NCBI RefSeq assembly: GCF_000426305.1
Contig: NZ_AUFC01000014.1
Location: 1 to 64,000, forward strand
Length of the DNA: 64,000 nt
Source: Anaerovorax odorimutans DSM 5092
GTDB lineage: Bacteria > Bacillota > Clostridia > Peptostreptococcales > Anaerovoracaceae
Direction of reading: 5' to 3'
Shown piece by piece: positions 25,232 through 34,203 of this stretch. Every line of letters starts with the position of its first letter. Within the stretch, counting starts at the first letter, position 1. The notes below the pieces were generated by a model, which saw only the letters and a program-made list of their open reading frames with translations, made no database searches and had not been told where the DNA came from. The position numbers were made by a program, and so were the translations under genes.

Positions 25232-25753
25232 ATGGATGTGACAAATAAAATGAATTATATAACTCATTGTATTGGAGGAATAGGTGCTGGTCTTTTAACA
25301 ATAAATTTTATTGGTAATGTGGATGACTTCGGCAAAGTCGCAATCATGGCAGGAGCAGTAATAGGTTCAATTTTTCCTGATATTGATCATAAAAAAAGTT
25401 TTATAGGAAGAAAAGTGCCTATTATTTCTAATATAATTTCAACTGCATTTAAACATAGAGGGTTTTTACATACACCTATTTTTATTATATTTTTATGGTT
25501 AATCATACCCTCTGCTATTTCATTATTATTTAAAGGAGGCAGTCAACATTTTGCTTTATTGTTTATTAAAGGAGTGATTACAGGAATTTTATCTCATATA
25601 ATTTTAGATACATTTAATAAGAGAGGTATTTTATGGTTGTGGCCAATCTCAAATAAGAGATTTAGAATATTATCTATTAAAACTGACAGTTTTGTGGAAA
25701 AATTATTTACAATCGGATTAATTGTTGCAATCTGTTTTCTATATAAGTTCTAA
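25232..25753 (+). CDS. YdjM-like membrane-bound metal-dependent hydrolase family protein
   Basis: 173 residues with four or more membrane segments. Motifs MNYITHCIGGIGAG, GSIFPDIDHKKSFIGRKVP, FKHRGFLHTPI and LSHIILDTFNKRGILWLWP are characteristic of the DUF457/YdjM family: conserved H, DxDH, HRG..H and HxxLD residues that may bind metal. The enzymatic function is unproven. Start ATG 25232 is used; ATG 25250 is an alternative and neither has a strong ribosome site. TGTGGATAA, a DnaA-box-like sequence, lies upstream at about 25116. Confidence 0.8.
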   Translation: MDVTNKMNYITHCIGGIGAGLLTINFIGNVDDFGKVAIMAGAVIGSIFPDIDHKKSFIGRKVPIISNIISTAFKHRGFLHTPIFIIFLWLIIPSAISLLFKGGSQHFALLFIKGVITGILSHIILDTFNKRGILWLWPISNKRFRILSIKTDSFVEKLFTIGLIVAICFLYKF

Positions 25754-25761
25754 TCTTCTGG

Positions 25762-25810
25762 TAATGATTACGTCATTGAAATAACGTTGTTTTAATCATA
25801 GAAATCATTA
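25762..25810 (+). repeat. Degenerate copy of the structured repeat
   Basis: TAATGATT (25762-25769) pairs perfectly with AATCATTA (25803-25810). ATAACGTTGTTTTAATC in the loop aligns with GCAACGCTGGTTCAATC of the 9661 units at 12 of 17 positions. TGAGTCAC following the stem resembles CATGACAC. Confidence 0.45.
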
Positions 25811-25851
25811 TGAGTCACTAAATAACAGAATAAATTCTTATTTTGATAACA

Positions 25852-25875
25852 GCATAATTGAATAAATTGTTATGC
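25852..25875. promoter_or_regulatory. Inverted repeat upstream of hcp
   Basis: GCATAA and TTATGC are separated by 12 bases, about 45 bases before the start codon. Possible operator. It does not match the HcpR-type sites I know, so this is tentative. Confidence 0.3.
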
Positions 25876-25921
25876 AATTAGAAAAACTAAGTAAAATAAA
25901 CAAAATAAGGAGGATATATTA

Positions 25922-27565
25922 ATGGAGAATTCCATGTTCTGTTATCAGTGTGAACAAACATTAGGTGCAAAGGGCTGTGTTAAAACAGGTGTATGCGGTA
26001 AAAATTCAACGGTTGCCAATTTACAGGATATATTAATTCATGAATTAAAAGGAATTGGATATTTTGGTCAAAAAAACTTAGAAAAAGGATTAAAAATCAG
26101 AAGTGAAATAAATAAATTCGTTGTAGATAGCATGTTTTCAACATTGACTAATGTTAATTTTGATCCTGAAAGGTTTGTACAGTATATAAAAAAAGCTGAA
26201 ATAATAAAAGAAGAATTAAAAAATGCTGTTAGAGAAATTGAAAATATACCTAATACAGCAAACTATAGAGCACCAGAAACTATGGAAGAAATGGTTGAAG
26301 ATGCTAAAAATATAGGTATAATGTCTGATGAAAATTTAGATATGGATATACGATCTTTAAGAGAACTTTTGATATATGCATTTAAAGGAATGTCGGCTTA
26401 TGCTCACCATGCTTATATATTAGGTAAGTTTGATGATGAGGTAAACAATTTCTTTTATAAAGGTTTATCTGCTACAATTGATGACAGCTTGACGATTGAA
26501 GATTTATTTAATATTAATATGGAACTTGGAAAGACAAATCTTAAATGTATGGAAGTGTTAGATTCTGCTGTTACCAGTACTTTTGGTAATCCTGAGCCAA
26601 CAGAAGTATTGATCACAAATAAAAAAGGTCCATTTATTATAATATCGGGACATGATTTAAAAGATTTAAATGAATTGTTAGAACAAACAAAAGATAAGGG
26701 TATAAATATTTATACTCATTGTGAAATGCTTCCTGCAAATGCATACCCAAAACTTAAAAAATATAAGCATTTAGTTGGAAATTACGGAGGTGCATGGCAG
26801 AAACAACAGGAAGAATTTGATGGAATTCCGGGTTGCATATTGATGACTACTAACTGTATTCAAAAACCAAGAGACAGCTATAAAGATAGGTTATTTACAA
26901 CAAGCATAGTAGGTATGCCTGAATGTCCACATATTGAAGAAGTTAATGGGAAAAAAGATTTTACACCTATTATTGAAAAAGCTTTAGAATTAGGCGGATG
27001 GCCTGAAGATGAACAGGAAAAGAGAATTACCATTGGATTTGCACATAATGCAATTTTAAGCCATGCAAATGAAATCGTTGAGGCAGTTAAGGAAGGCAAA
27101 ATTAAGCATTTCTTTTTAATTGGAGGTTGTGACGGAGCAAGACCGGGAAGAAATTATTATACAGAATTTGCAGAAAAAACTCCAAAAGATACTATTATAC
27201 TAACTCTAGCATGCGGTAAATTCCGTTTTAATAAATTAGACTTAGGTACAATAGCAGGCTTTCCAAGAGTGCTTGATTGTGGTCAATGTAGTGATTCTTA
27301 TTCCGCTGTTAAGGTAGCTATTGCGCTATCAGAAGCATTTAATTGCGGTGTAAATGATTTACCTCTTTCATTGGTGCTTTCTTGGTATGAACAAAAGGCT
27401 GTTGGAATACTCCTCAGCTTATTGTCTTTAGGAATCAAAGACATTCGTTTAGGTCCAACATTACCGGCATTTATTACTCCAAACATCTTACAAGTTTTAG
27501 TAGATAAATTTGATTTAAAACCTATTTCTACACCAGAGCAAGATTTAAAGGATATTTTAGGTTAA
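25922..27565 (+). CDS. hcp: Hydroxylamine reductase / hybrid-cluster protein
   Basis: 547 residues, matching the family. Contains an N-terminal iron-sulfur cluster motif Cys7, Cys10, Cys19, Cys25 (C-x2-C-x8-C-x5-C) and the hybrid 4Fe-2O-2S cluster ligand motifs: YTHCEMLPANAYP, MTTNCIQKP, LACGKFRFN and LDCGQCSDSYSAV. The protein reduces hydroxylamine in vitro and acts in nitric oxide and nitrosative stress. Cytoplasmic, in strict and facultative anaerobes. RBS AAGGAGGATATATTA. No reductase partner (Hcr) is adjacent, as usual in clostridia. Confidence 0.96.
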   Translation: MENSMFCYQCEQTLGAKGCVKTGVCGKNSTVANLQDILIHELKGIGYFGQKNLEKGLKIRSEINKFVVDSMFSTLTNVNFDPERFVQYIKKAEIIKEELKNAVREIENIPNTANYRAPETMEEMVEDAKNIGIMSDENLDMDIRSLRELLIYAFKGMSAYAHHAYILGKFDDEVNNFFYKGLSATIDDSLTIEDLFNINMELGKTNLKCMEVLDSAVTSTFGNPEPTEVLITNKKGPFIIISGHDLKDLNELLEQTKDKGINIYTHCEMLPANAYPKLKKYKHLVGNYGGAWQKQQEEFDGIPGCILMTTNCIQKPRDSYKDRLFTTSIVGMPECPHIEEVNGKKDFTPIIEKALELGGWPEDEQEKRITIGFAHNAILSHANEIVEAVKEGKIKHFFLIGGCDGARPGRNYYTEFAEKTPKDTIILTLACGKFRFNKLDLGTIAGFPRVLDCGQCSDSYSAVKVAIALSEAFNCGVNDLPLSLVLSWYEQKAVGILLSLLSLGIKDIRLGPTLPAFITPNILQVLVDKFDLKPISTPEQDLKDILG

Positions 27566-27724
27566 CAGTAAATAAAAGTGGAAGTGTAAGACAACAATTA
27601 ATAATTCTAAAGTAACCTAAGGTTCTTTAAAACCTTTATGATAATGCAGGAGCAAACACTACGGATAAATTGAGCATCTTATTAATTTAAAAAAAATAAA
27701 ATTAACAAAAAAACTTAAAAAATT

Positions 27725-27768
27725 AAAATATCCTAATATAATTTTACATTAGGATATTTTAATTTTTT
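27725..27768 (+). terminator. Terminator after hcp
   Basis: AAAATATCCTAAT / ATTAGGATATTTT, 13-bp perfect stem, then six T. Confidence 0.85.
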
Positions 27769-27868
27769 AAAGAGTGTTTATAATAATAAAAATTTATAAT
27801 TACATATATTATAAATTGAAAAAAATAATAGTAAAATTTACTATTATATGATAAAATTAATGTCTAAA

Positions 27869-27879
27869 TTTGTCGAAAA
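27869..27879 (+). promoter_or_regulatory. Spo0A-box-like sequence
   Basis: TTTGTCGAAAA contains TGTCGAA, the 0A-box consensus, 38 bases before the start of the HD-GYP gene. A single match in A/T-rich DNA may be chance. Confidence 0.3.
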
Positions 27880-27916
27880 TTATCGAAAAATAACAAAATA
27901 AATAAGAGGCAATATT

Positions 27917-29419
27917 GTGGATAAAAATGTATTTATAAATGAAAATGAAAATATTAAAAGGATTTTAGATATAGGTATTGCTTTGACTGCAGAAAAAGAT
28001 TATAACAGATTACTAGAAAAAATATTAACAGAAGCAAGGAATATTACAAATGCAGATGGTGGTACTTTATATATATTAGATAATAATAAATTATATTATA
28101 AAATAATGCAGACTAAATCAATGAATATACATAAAGGGGGAGACGGAGAAAAAATCGATTTTCCTCCTGTAGAAATGGTCCTTAGTAATATATCTTCATA
28201 TTGTGTTATAACAAAACAGTGTATTAATATACCGGATGTTTATAATTCAGAACTATTTGATTTTTCAGGACCTAAAAAATTTGATAAAGCTATGGGTTAT
28301 GTTACGAAATCTATCCTAGTTGTTCCTTTAATAAATAGAGATGATAAAGTTATTGGAGTTTTGCAATTAATCAATTCATTAGATAAAAATAGTAGGCCCA
28401 TTCCTTTTGACAATAATATTGAAAATATTGTTAAATCATTAGCTTCTCAAGCTGGAATAGCAATTGAAAATATGCGGTATATTGAAGAGATAAAACAATT
28501 CTTTGAATCATTTGTTGAAGTAATGGCAGCGGCAATTGATGAAAGGTCTCCTTATAATGTCAATCATTCGAAACATATAGCGTATTTGATAGAACAATTT
28601 GCAAAGCACATAAATTTTGTAGATGAAGGTATATATAAAGAAACCTATTTTGATGAAAATAAAATAAATGAAATGGTTGCGGCTGCATGGTTGCATGATA
28701 TAGGAAAGATTGCCGTACCCATTAAAGTTTTAGACAAGCCCACAAGATTAGGTGATGAAATTCATAATCTTATGCTTAGATTGGAATTAATCGAAACAAA
28801 GCTTAAATTAAATTATCTTGAAAGCTTAAATAGCTTAACATTAAATAATTATTTTAAAAATGAGCTGAAAAATAAATTAGATTATGACAGAAGATATTTA
28901 ATTGAGGCAAAAGATTTTATATTAGAAATAAATGGTCCATCAACTTTTGTTGATAAGCATAAGCTTAATAAATTAAATGAACTTAAAAATAAAAAATTCA
29001 AAGGAATTAAAGAAGAAATTATAACTGAAAAAGAATTAGAAAACCTTAGTATATCCAAAGGAACTTTAACAGAGAAAGAACGAAATCTAATAAAAAACCA
29101 TGTTCGTGCCACAGAAAGAATTTTATCTAAAATGAATTTTCCCGATTATTTAAAAAATGTTCCTGATTGGGCAGTTAAGCATCATGAGTTTTTAGATGGA
29201 AGTGGTTATTGTAATGGATATGAAGAGAAAGATCTATCTATTGAGGTCAGGATGTTAACTATTTTAGATATATATGATGCACTTACTGCTAAAGACAGAC
29301 CTTATAAATCAAGTATGAATAAAGAAAAAGCTTTTGAAATACTCAACACTATGGTTTATGAAGGTAAACTTGATAAAGAACTTGTTAAACTATTTATAGA
29401 AAGTGGTATTTGGGAATGA
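27917..29419 (+). CDS. GAF-HD-GYP domain protein, putative cyclic-dinucleotide phosphodiesterase
   Basis: 500 residues, GTG start. GAF sensor about residues 15-190 (ITNADGGTLYILDN, FDKAMGYVTKSILVVPL, NIVKSLASQAGIAIENM). The HD-GYP domain begins near 210, with HD at 260-261 (WLHDIGKIAVP) and the GYP position at 430-432 reading GYC in HHEFLDGSGYC, then LDIYDALTAKDRPYKSS. The two motifs are 170 residues apart, compared with 61 in the HD-GYP protein at 47028, so about 110 residues of helical, charged sequence are inserted between LDKPTRLGDE and GTLTEKERNL. HD-GYP proteins hydrolyse c-di-GMP or related molecules. The P to C change leaves activity open. It is 28 bases ahead of a class III cyclase gene. 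Confidence 0.85.
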   Translation: MDKNVFINENENIKRILDIGIALTAEKDYNRLLEKILTEARNITNADGGTLYILDNNKLYYKIMQTKSMNIHKGGDGEKIDFPPVEMVLSNISSYCVITKQCINIPDVYNSELFDFSGPKKFDKAMGYVTKSILVVPLINRDDKVIGVLQLINSLDKNSRPIPFDNNIENIVKSLASQAGIAIENMRYIEEIKQFFESFVEVMAAAIDERSPYNVNHSKHIAYLIEQFAKHINFVDEGIYKETYFDENKINEMVAAAWLHDIGKIAVPIKVLDKPTRLGDEIHNLMLRLELIETKLKLNYLESLNSLTLNNYFKNELKNKLDYDRRYLIEAKDFILEINGPSTFVDKHKLNKLNELKNKKFKGIKEEIITEKELENLSISKGTLTEKERNLIKNHVRATERILSKMNFPDYLKNVPDWAVKHHEFLDGSGYCNGYEEKDLSIEVRMLTILDIYDALTAKDRPYKSSMNKEKAFEILNTMVYEGKLDKELVKLFIESGIWE

Positions 29420-29447
29420 TTTGAGGAATATGAAAAGGAGCATACTG

Positions 29448-31208
29448 ATGAAAAGCAAAAAATCAATTTATGTTGTAATGGCAGTTATAACTTTCATTAT
29501 ATTTTCTTTTTTTATGGATTATTTTATAGTTTTTCAAAATATGATCTATGATAATATTTACGAATCTAAAGAAGAGATTTCAGATGATATTATTATTGTA
29601 GGTATTGATAATATGAGCTATGAGAAACTTGGCAGATGGCCATATTCTAGAGATGTTCAAAGTGAAATTTTTGAGAAAATACTAAAAGATAAACCGGCTG
29701 TATTAGGTATTGATATAATATATGATTCAAAAACAAATGATTCAGATGATTTAAAATTAATTAATACTCTAAAAGGAAATCCTGTTGTAAGTGGAAGTAT
29801 TCTTGTCTCAGGAATGGAAAAATGGGGTTATACATCAGAAAATACGTATATTACTCCTTTTGGTGAGCTTGATAATATTATTACTACAGGATTTGTAAAT
29901 CCTCAAATTGATTCAAAGGATAACGGAGTTATAAGAAAAACTGTTTTATCAAAAACTTTTAATAAAGATATTTATAATAGCTTTTCATACGAAATATATA
30001 GAAAATATGTGCTTCATAATAATATAAATGCAAATTTTAATAAATTTGATAATAAAATCAATAAATCTTTATACATAAATTATGCTGCTAAACCAATGGA
30101 GTTTAAAAATATATCCGCATATCTTGTTTATAATAATATGATTCCTGAAGGTTTCTTTGAAGATAAAATTGTTCTATTCGGACCTTATAGTCTTGGAATG
30201 CAGGATGAATATCCTACTACTATCGATAAAGATGAGAAAATGTTTGGAATAGAAGTTCATGCTAATATAATTCAAGATCTTATTAATGACAGCTTTAAGA
30301 AAGACTTAAATGGATCTATAGATTTAATATTAATTGTTTTAACAGGATTTATTTCTTTTATAATTCTCAGAAAAACAAAACCATCTATAGCATTTTTACT
30401 AAATATATTTATAATTATAGCTTATATAATATTCGGCAAGTATTTATATTCAAAGGGTTTTATTTTTCAAGTAATATATCCAATAGTTACTGTTTTGATT
30501 ATTTATATAATTACCCTTATTTATAATTATATAGAACAAATGTTAGAGAGAAAAAGAATTACAGGTATATTTGGTAAATATGTTGCTCCACAAATAGTAA
30601 ACAAAGTATTGGAGGATGGTGAAGAGAGTCTTAAACTTGGCGGCATAAGAAAATATATATCCGTTTTATTTGTTGATATTAGAGATTTTACTACGCTGTC
30701 TGAAAAAGCTGAGCCAGAAGAGGTGGTAGAAATTTTAAATGAATATTTGGATTTATGTTCAAAATCCATTTTTAATAATGGAGGAACTCTGGATAAATTT
30801 ATAGGTGATGCTGCAATGGCCATATTTAATGCTCCTTTTGAGCTTAATGATCATGCATTTTGTGCTATTAAAACTGCTTGGGAAATGAAACAAGGTGCAG
30901 AATTTCTTAAAGAAAAAATTCAGAAAAAATATGATAGAACAGTTCAATTTGGGATAGGTATCAATACTGGGTATGCAGTTATAGGGAATATAGGCTCCAA
31001 AGAAAGAATGGATTATACTGCGATTGGAGATACGGTCAATACTTCTGCAAGATTGGAAAGTAATGCAAAAGCAGGTCAAATTTTAATCAGTAAAGAAACC
31101 TATGAACTTGTAAAAGACAAAGTTTTGGTTACTCCTCTTGGTGGAATAATGGTTAAGGGTAAGACAGAAGAAATAGAAGTATATCAAATAGATGGAATTA
31201 AAATATAA
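29448..31208 (+). CDS. CHASE2-domain class III adenylate/guanylate cyclase
   Basis: 586 residues from ATG 29448 (AAAAGGAGCATACTG upstream). N-terminal membrane helix, then an extracellular CHASE2 sensor (about 35-280: DDIIIVGIDNMSYEKLGRWP, PAVLGIDIIYD, MFGIEVHANIIQDLI), three membrane helices (about 285-365), and a cytoplasmic class III cyclase domain. The two metal Asp are in FVDIRDFT (410) and FIGDAAMAIF (454), and ERMDYTAIGDTVNTSARLES is present. It makes cAMP (or cGMP) in response to an external signal. Such cyclases are uncommon in clostridia. It sits in a cassette with an HD-GYP protein, a FecR-type exported protein and an NHL protein. Confidence 0.9.
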   Translation: MKSKKSIYVVMAVITFIIFSFFMDYFIVFQNMIYDNIYESKEEISDDIIIVGIDNMSYEKLGRWPYSRDVQSEIFEKILKDKPAVLGIDIIYDSKTNDSDDLKLINTLKGNPVVSGSILVSGMEKWGYTSENTYITPFGELDNIITTGFVNPQIDSKDNGVIRKTVLSKTFNKDIYNSFSYEIYRKYVLHNNINANFNKFDNKINKSLYINYAAKPMEFKNISAYLVYNNMIPEGFFEDKIVLFGPYSLGMQDEYPTTIDKDEKMFGIEVHANIIQDLINDSFKKDLNGSIDLILIVLTGFISFIILRKTKPSIAFLLNIFIIIAYIIFGKYLYSKGFIFQVIYPIVTVLIIYIITLIYNYIEQMLERKRITGIFGKYVAPQIVNKVLEDGEESLKLGGIRKYISVLFVDIRDFTTLSEKAEPEEVVEILNEYLDLCSKSIFNNGGTLDKFIGDAAMAIFNAPFELNDHAFCAIKTAWEMKQGAEFLKEKIQKKYDRTVQFGIGINTGYAVIGNIGSKERMDYTAIGDTVNTSARLESNAKAGQILISKETYELVKDKVLVTPLGGIMVKGKTEEIEVYQIDGIKI

Positions 31209-31255
31209 ATTAGAATAGTGTATTATGTGTGTGTTTATAAAAGGGAGATAACTTA

Positions 31256-34186
31256 ATGAAAAGATTAATTAGAATAGTAATTTCTATACTTATGATTGCT
31301 TGCTTTTTAATTCCGAATTATTCTTATGGTGCATCAAGTGTACGAAACGCTACTGTAACTGGTTTGGCAGGTGATGTTAATATTATTAAATCGGGTGGAG
31401 AAAAAGTTTTTCATGCTAAAAAAGGAATGAAGCTAACCCATGGAGACAGAATTATAACGGGAAAAAGTTCTTGGATAAAGTTAGATGTAGACGGAGATAA
31501 GGAACTAAAAGTAGGAGCTAAAACGTATATATCTTTGGAAGAACTTACATATGAAAGTGGTAGTGAAAAGACCAATGTGAAATTATTTAAAGGAAAAGTC
31601 TGGACAAATATTGAAAAAAAATTGAATAGTGGTGATACTTTTCAGGTTAAAACTCCTAATGCAATAATGGGTGCCAGGGGAACAAAATTCTTAGTTTCTT
31701 ATGGAGAAGTGGTTTCTGATACAGGTATTAAAGAAAATAAATCAAAATTAACTGTAATAGAAGGTGTTGTACAGGCAGTTTCTACAGTAACAGTTAAAGT
31801 TAAAGATGAAAATTTTAATATGGTAGATAAACAACTTACGATTGCAGTCAGTGTGGAAAAAGGTGAAGACATTGAACTAATAAAAGATAAAATTCAAGAG
31901 GAAATGCAAAGTATTGCTGATGAAGTTCAATCAATGGATGAAAATATAGAATTAAATTTTAATGATATAAAAAAGGTAATTGAAAGTAAAATTTCAAATA
32001 AAGAAATGGAAGCAATGAAGGTTAAAGAATTAAAATTTGAAGAATTAGATTCATTCTCCATTGAAACTATTATAGAGGAACTTAATAAAAGTGGACAGAC
32101 AGAAGAAAATAAACGACAAATAGATTATCTCAAAAAAATATTAGAAAATATAAAATTTGATGAAAATAAGGAAGAAGAAAAGCAAGAAAATTTAATAAAC
32201 AGAGAAAATAATGAAACGAAGATTATATATAGTGGGGATAAGGCAGGAAACGGATCTAAAGGGAATTCGTCTTCTTCATATGCACAACCGAATATTATTT
32301 CTCCTACAAGTATAAGTTTACCTGAAGTTCAACAAGAATTTGTTATGAATCTTGGAGATTCCATGCAATTAACCCCTACTGTTTTTCCAATTGATGCTGC
32401 CGATAAATCTTTAGTGTGGCAAACAAGTAATCCTGATGTACTTACAGTGAGTAATGGATACATAACGGCAGTTGGGCAAGGTTATGCAACTATAACTGTT
32501 AAAACGATTTTAGAAGATGTATATACTAGTTGTTATGTTTTAGTTAAAAATAATAATCCTTCCGATTTTGCGTTGAAATCAGCTAAAACGGTGGATACCT
32601 ATGGTAATGGAATAATAGATAAAATTGAATTAACTTTCTCTGAGAGTATAGATAAAGATAGCATTAGCATTAATGATATTTCTATTATTCCTGATAACGG
32701 TTTAAGCATAGGAGCTATCAAAAAAGTAATGGTAGATTCTGATTCGGATAAAGTCCTAGATATTTACGTTGAAGAAGAATCTCAAGGGTTAAAACTTAAT
32801 TATAATACAGGCTTAACAGGTAAGATAAACATATCTTACGCAGCCATACGTTCTGTAAATGAAAACTATATAGATGAGACAAGCTTTACCTTTGCAGATG
32901 GTGCAAGTCCTGTATTGCTGGGATGGAGTATGGATTTTAGCGGTAATGATAAAGATATCAGATTAATGTTTTCAGAAGAGCTGATTACATGTAGTAGTAT
33001 TTTTACAAATAAAATATTAATTACTGATGAAAGTTTTAAAAGCCCGATATCAATTAATAATGCTGTTGTATCTTCAAGGACTGAAGATGATGGCTCTTTT
33101 ACAGCGGACATTGTATTATCCTCACCAGATGTTCCAAATAGTATAATAGGTTTATCCCCATTAGATGGTGAATATTACATTCAAATAGAGAACGATTCTT
33201 TTTCAGATACATGGAATAATAATGGCATATTATTTTTAAAAAACAGTTTATTAAAATGTTCTGATTATATAGCTGATTATACTAAACCTTCAATTATAGA
33301 GATAGTTAATTCCGATTTGGATAATGTAATTGTGAACTTTAATGAATTTATAAATGCAGATGATTTAGTTTATTCTAAAACAGGTAATGTGGAATTTGAA
33401 AACTATTGTGGTTTATTAAGTGGAAATAAAGCTATTCAATTTAAATTAAACAATTTAACAAATGGTGACACAATTACTATCAGCAATATATTGGATTTAA
33501 ATGGAAATATTATGAAAGAAGAAACTTATGAATATAATGGAAGTGACTGGATAAAAATTGAACCTTTTGGTTTAGTATCCTGGGATACTTTAGATTCTGA
33601 TGGCAATGCAATTTTAAATGGTGATGTATCATCTGTTAGACTTACTTTTAATGAAGAAATTTCCCAAACCTTTAATTTAGATGACATAATAAATGACGGA
33701 AAAATTTATATTTGCGGAGATGATGTACCACAAGTTACTTATATAACGTCTTCGGGTAATAATGTAATATTAATTTTAGGTTCATCTGTTGATAGCTCTT
33801 TAATTCAAAGTATTGAAATTCAAGATGGAATTTTTACAAGCATAGATGGAGAATTAAATCCTTATATTTCTTTACAAAAACCATCTATTATGTATATTGA
33901 AACATTAAATAACCCTAATATTATCAGAATAACTTTTAGTCAACCAATGGAGCTAGATACTTTAATTAGTGATAATATTAAATATATCGGTAATTCAAAA
34001 ATAAAATCAATTAAAGCTGTTGACTATGAAAATACTATATTTGAAATTCAGTTAACAGCAGCTGCTACAAAAAAAGATGATAAAATACAATTCACTAAAA
34101 ATATAACTGATATAAACGGTAATCCGTTAAATTATATTTATACAATAGTATTAAATAGTGATATGTTATGGGAACTTGATTATTAA
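31256..34186 (+). CDS. Exported FecR-domain protein with Big2 and Ig-like regions
   Basis: 976 residues. Signal peptide MKRLIRIVISILMIACFLIP then a FecR-type domain (about 25-185: GLAGDVNIIKSGG, GDRIITGKSSWIKLDVDGD, KGKVWTNIEKKL, TPNAIMGARGTKF). An acidic coiled segment follows (190-320), then a Big_2 domain (about 345-440: PTSISLPEVQQEF, LVWQTSNPDVLTVSNGYITA), then repeated SbsA-like Ig segments to the C-terminus (LTFSESIDKDSISIND, VRLTFNEEIS, ITFSQPMELDTLI). RBS AAGGGAGATAAC. Likely surface-exposed. FecR domains often pair with CHASE2 cyclases, and here the FecR protein may feed a signal to the cyclase upstream. This link is inferred from context. Confidence 0.85.
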   Translation: MKRLIRIVISILMIACFLIPNYSYGASSVRNATVTGLAGDVNIIKSGGEKVFHAKKGMKLTHGDRIITGKSSWIKLDVDGDKELKVGAKTYISLEELTYESGSEKTNVKLFKGKVWTNIEKKLNSGDTFQVKTPNAIMGARGTKFLVSYGEVVSDTGIKENKSKLTVIEGVVQAVSTVTVKVKDENFNMVDKQLTIAVSVEKGEDIELIKDKIQEEMQSIADEVQSMDENIELNFNDIKKVIESKISNKEMEAMKVKELKFEELDSFSIETIIEELNKSGQTEENKRQIDYLKKILENIKFDENKEEEKQENLINRENNETKIIYSGDKAGNGSKGNSSSSYAQPNIISPTSISLPEVQQEFVMNLGDSMQLTPTVFPIDAADKSLVWQTSNPDVLTVSNGYITAVGQGYATITVKTILEDVYTSCYVLVKNNNPSDFALKSAKTVDTYGNGIIDKIELTFSESIDKDSISINDISIIPDNGLSIGAIKKVMVDSDSDKVLDIYVEEESQGLKLNYNTGLTGKINISYAAIRSVNENYIDETSFTFADGASPVLLGWSMDFSGNDKDIRLMFSEELITCSSIFTNKILITDESFKSPISINNAVVSSRTEDDGSFTADIVLSSPDVPNSIIGLSPLDGEYYIQIENDSFSDTWNNNGILFLKNSLLKCSDYIADYTKPSIIEIVNSDLDNVIVNFNEFINADDLVYSKTGNVEFENYCGLLSGNKAIQFKLNNLTNGDTITISNILDLNGNIMKEETYEYNGSDWIKIEPFGLVSWDTLDSDGNAILNGDVSSVRLTFNEEISQTFNLDDIINDGKIYICGDDVPQVTYITSSGNNVILILGSSVDSSLIQSIEIQDGIFTSIDGELNPYISLQKPSIMYIETLNNPNIIRITFSQPMELDTLISDNIKYIGNSKIKSIKAVDYENTIFEIQLTAAATKKDDKIQFTKNITDINGNPLNYIYTIVLNSDMLWELDY

Positions 34187-34203
34187 GAAAAAGGATTTAA
34201 AAT

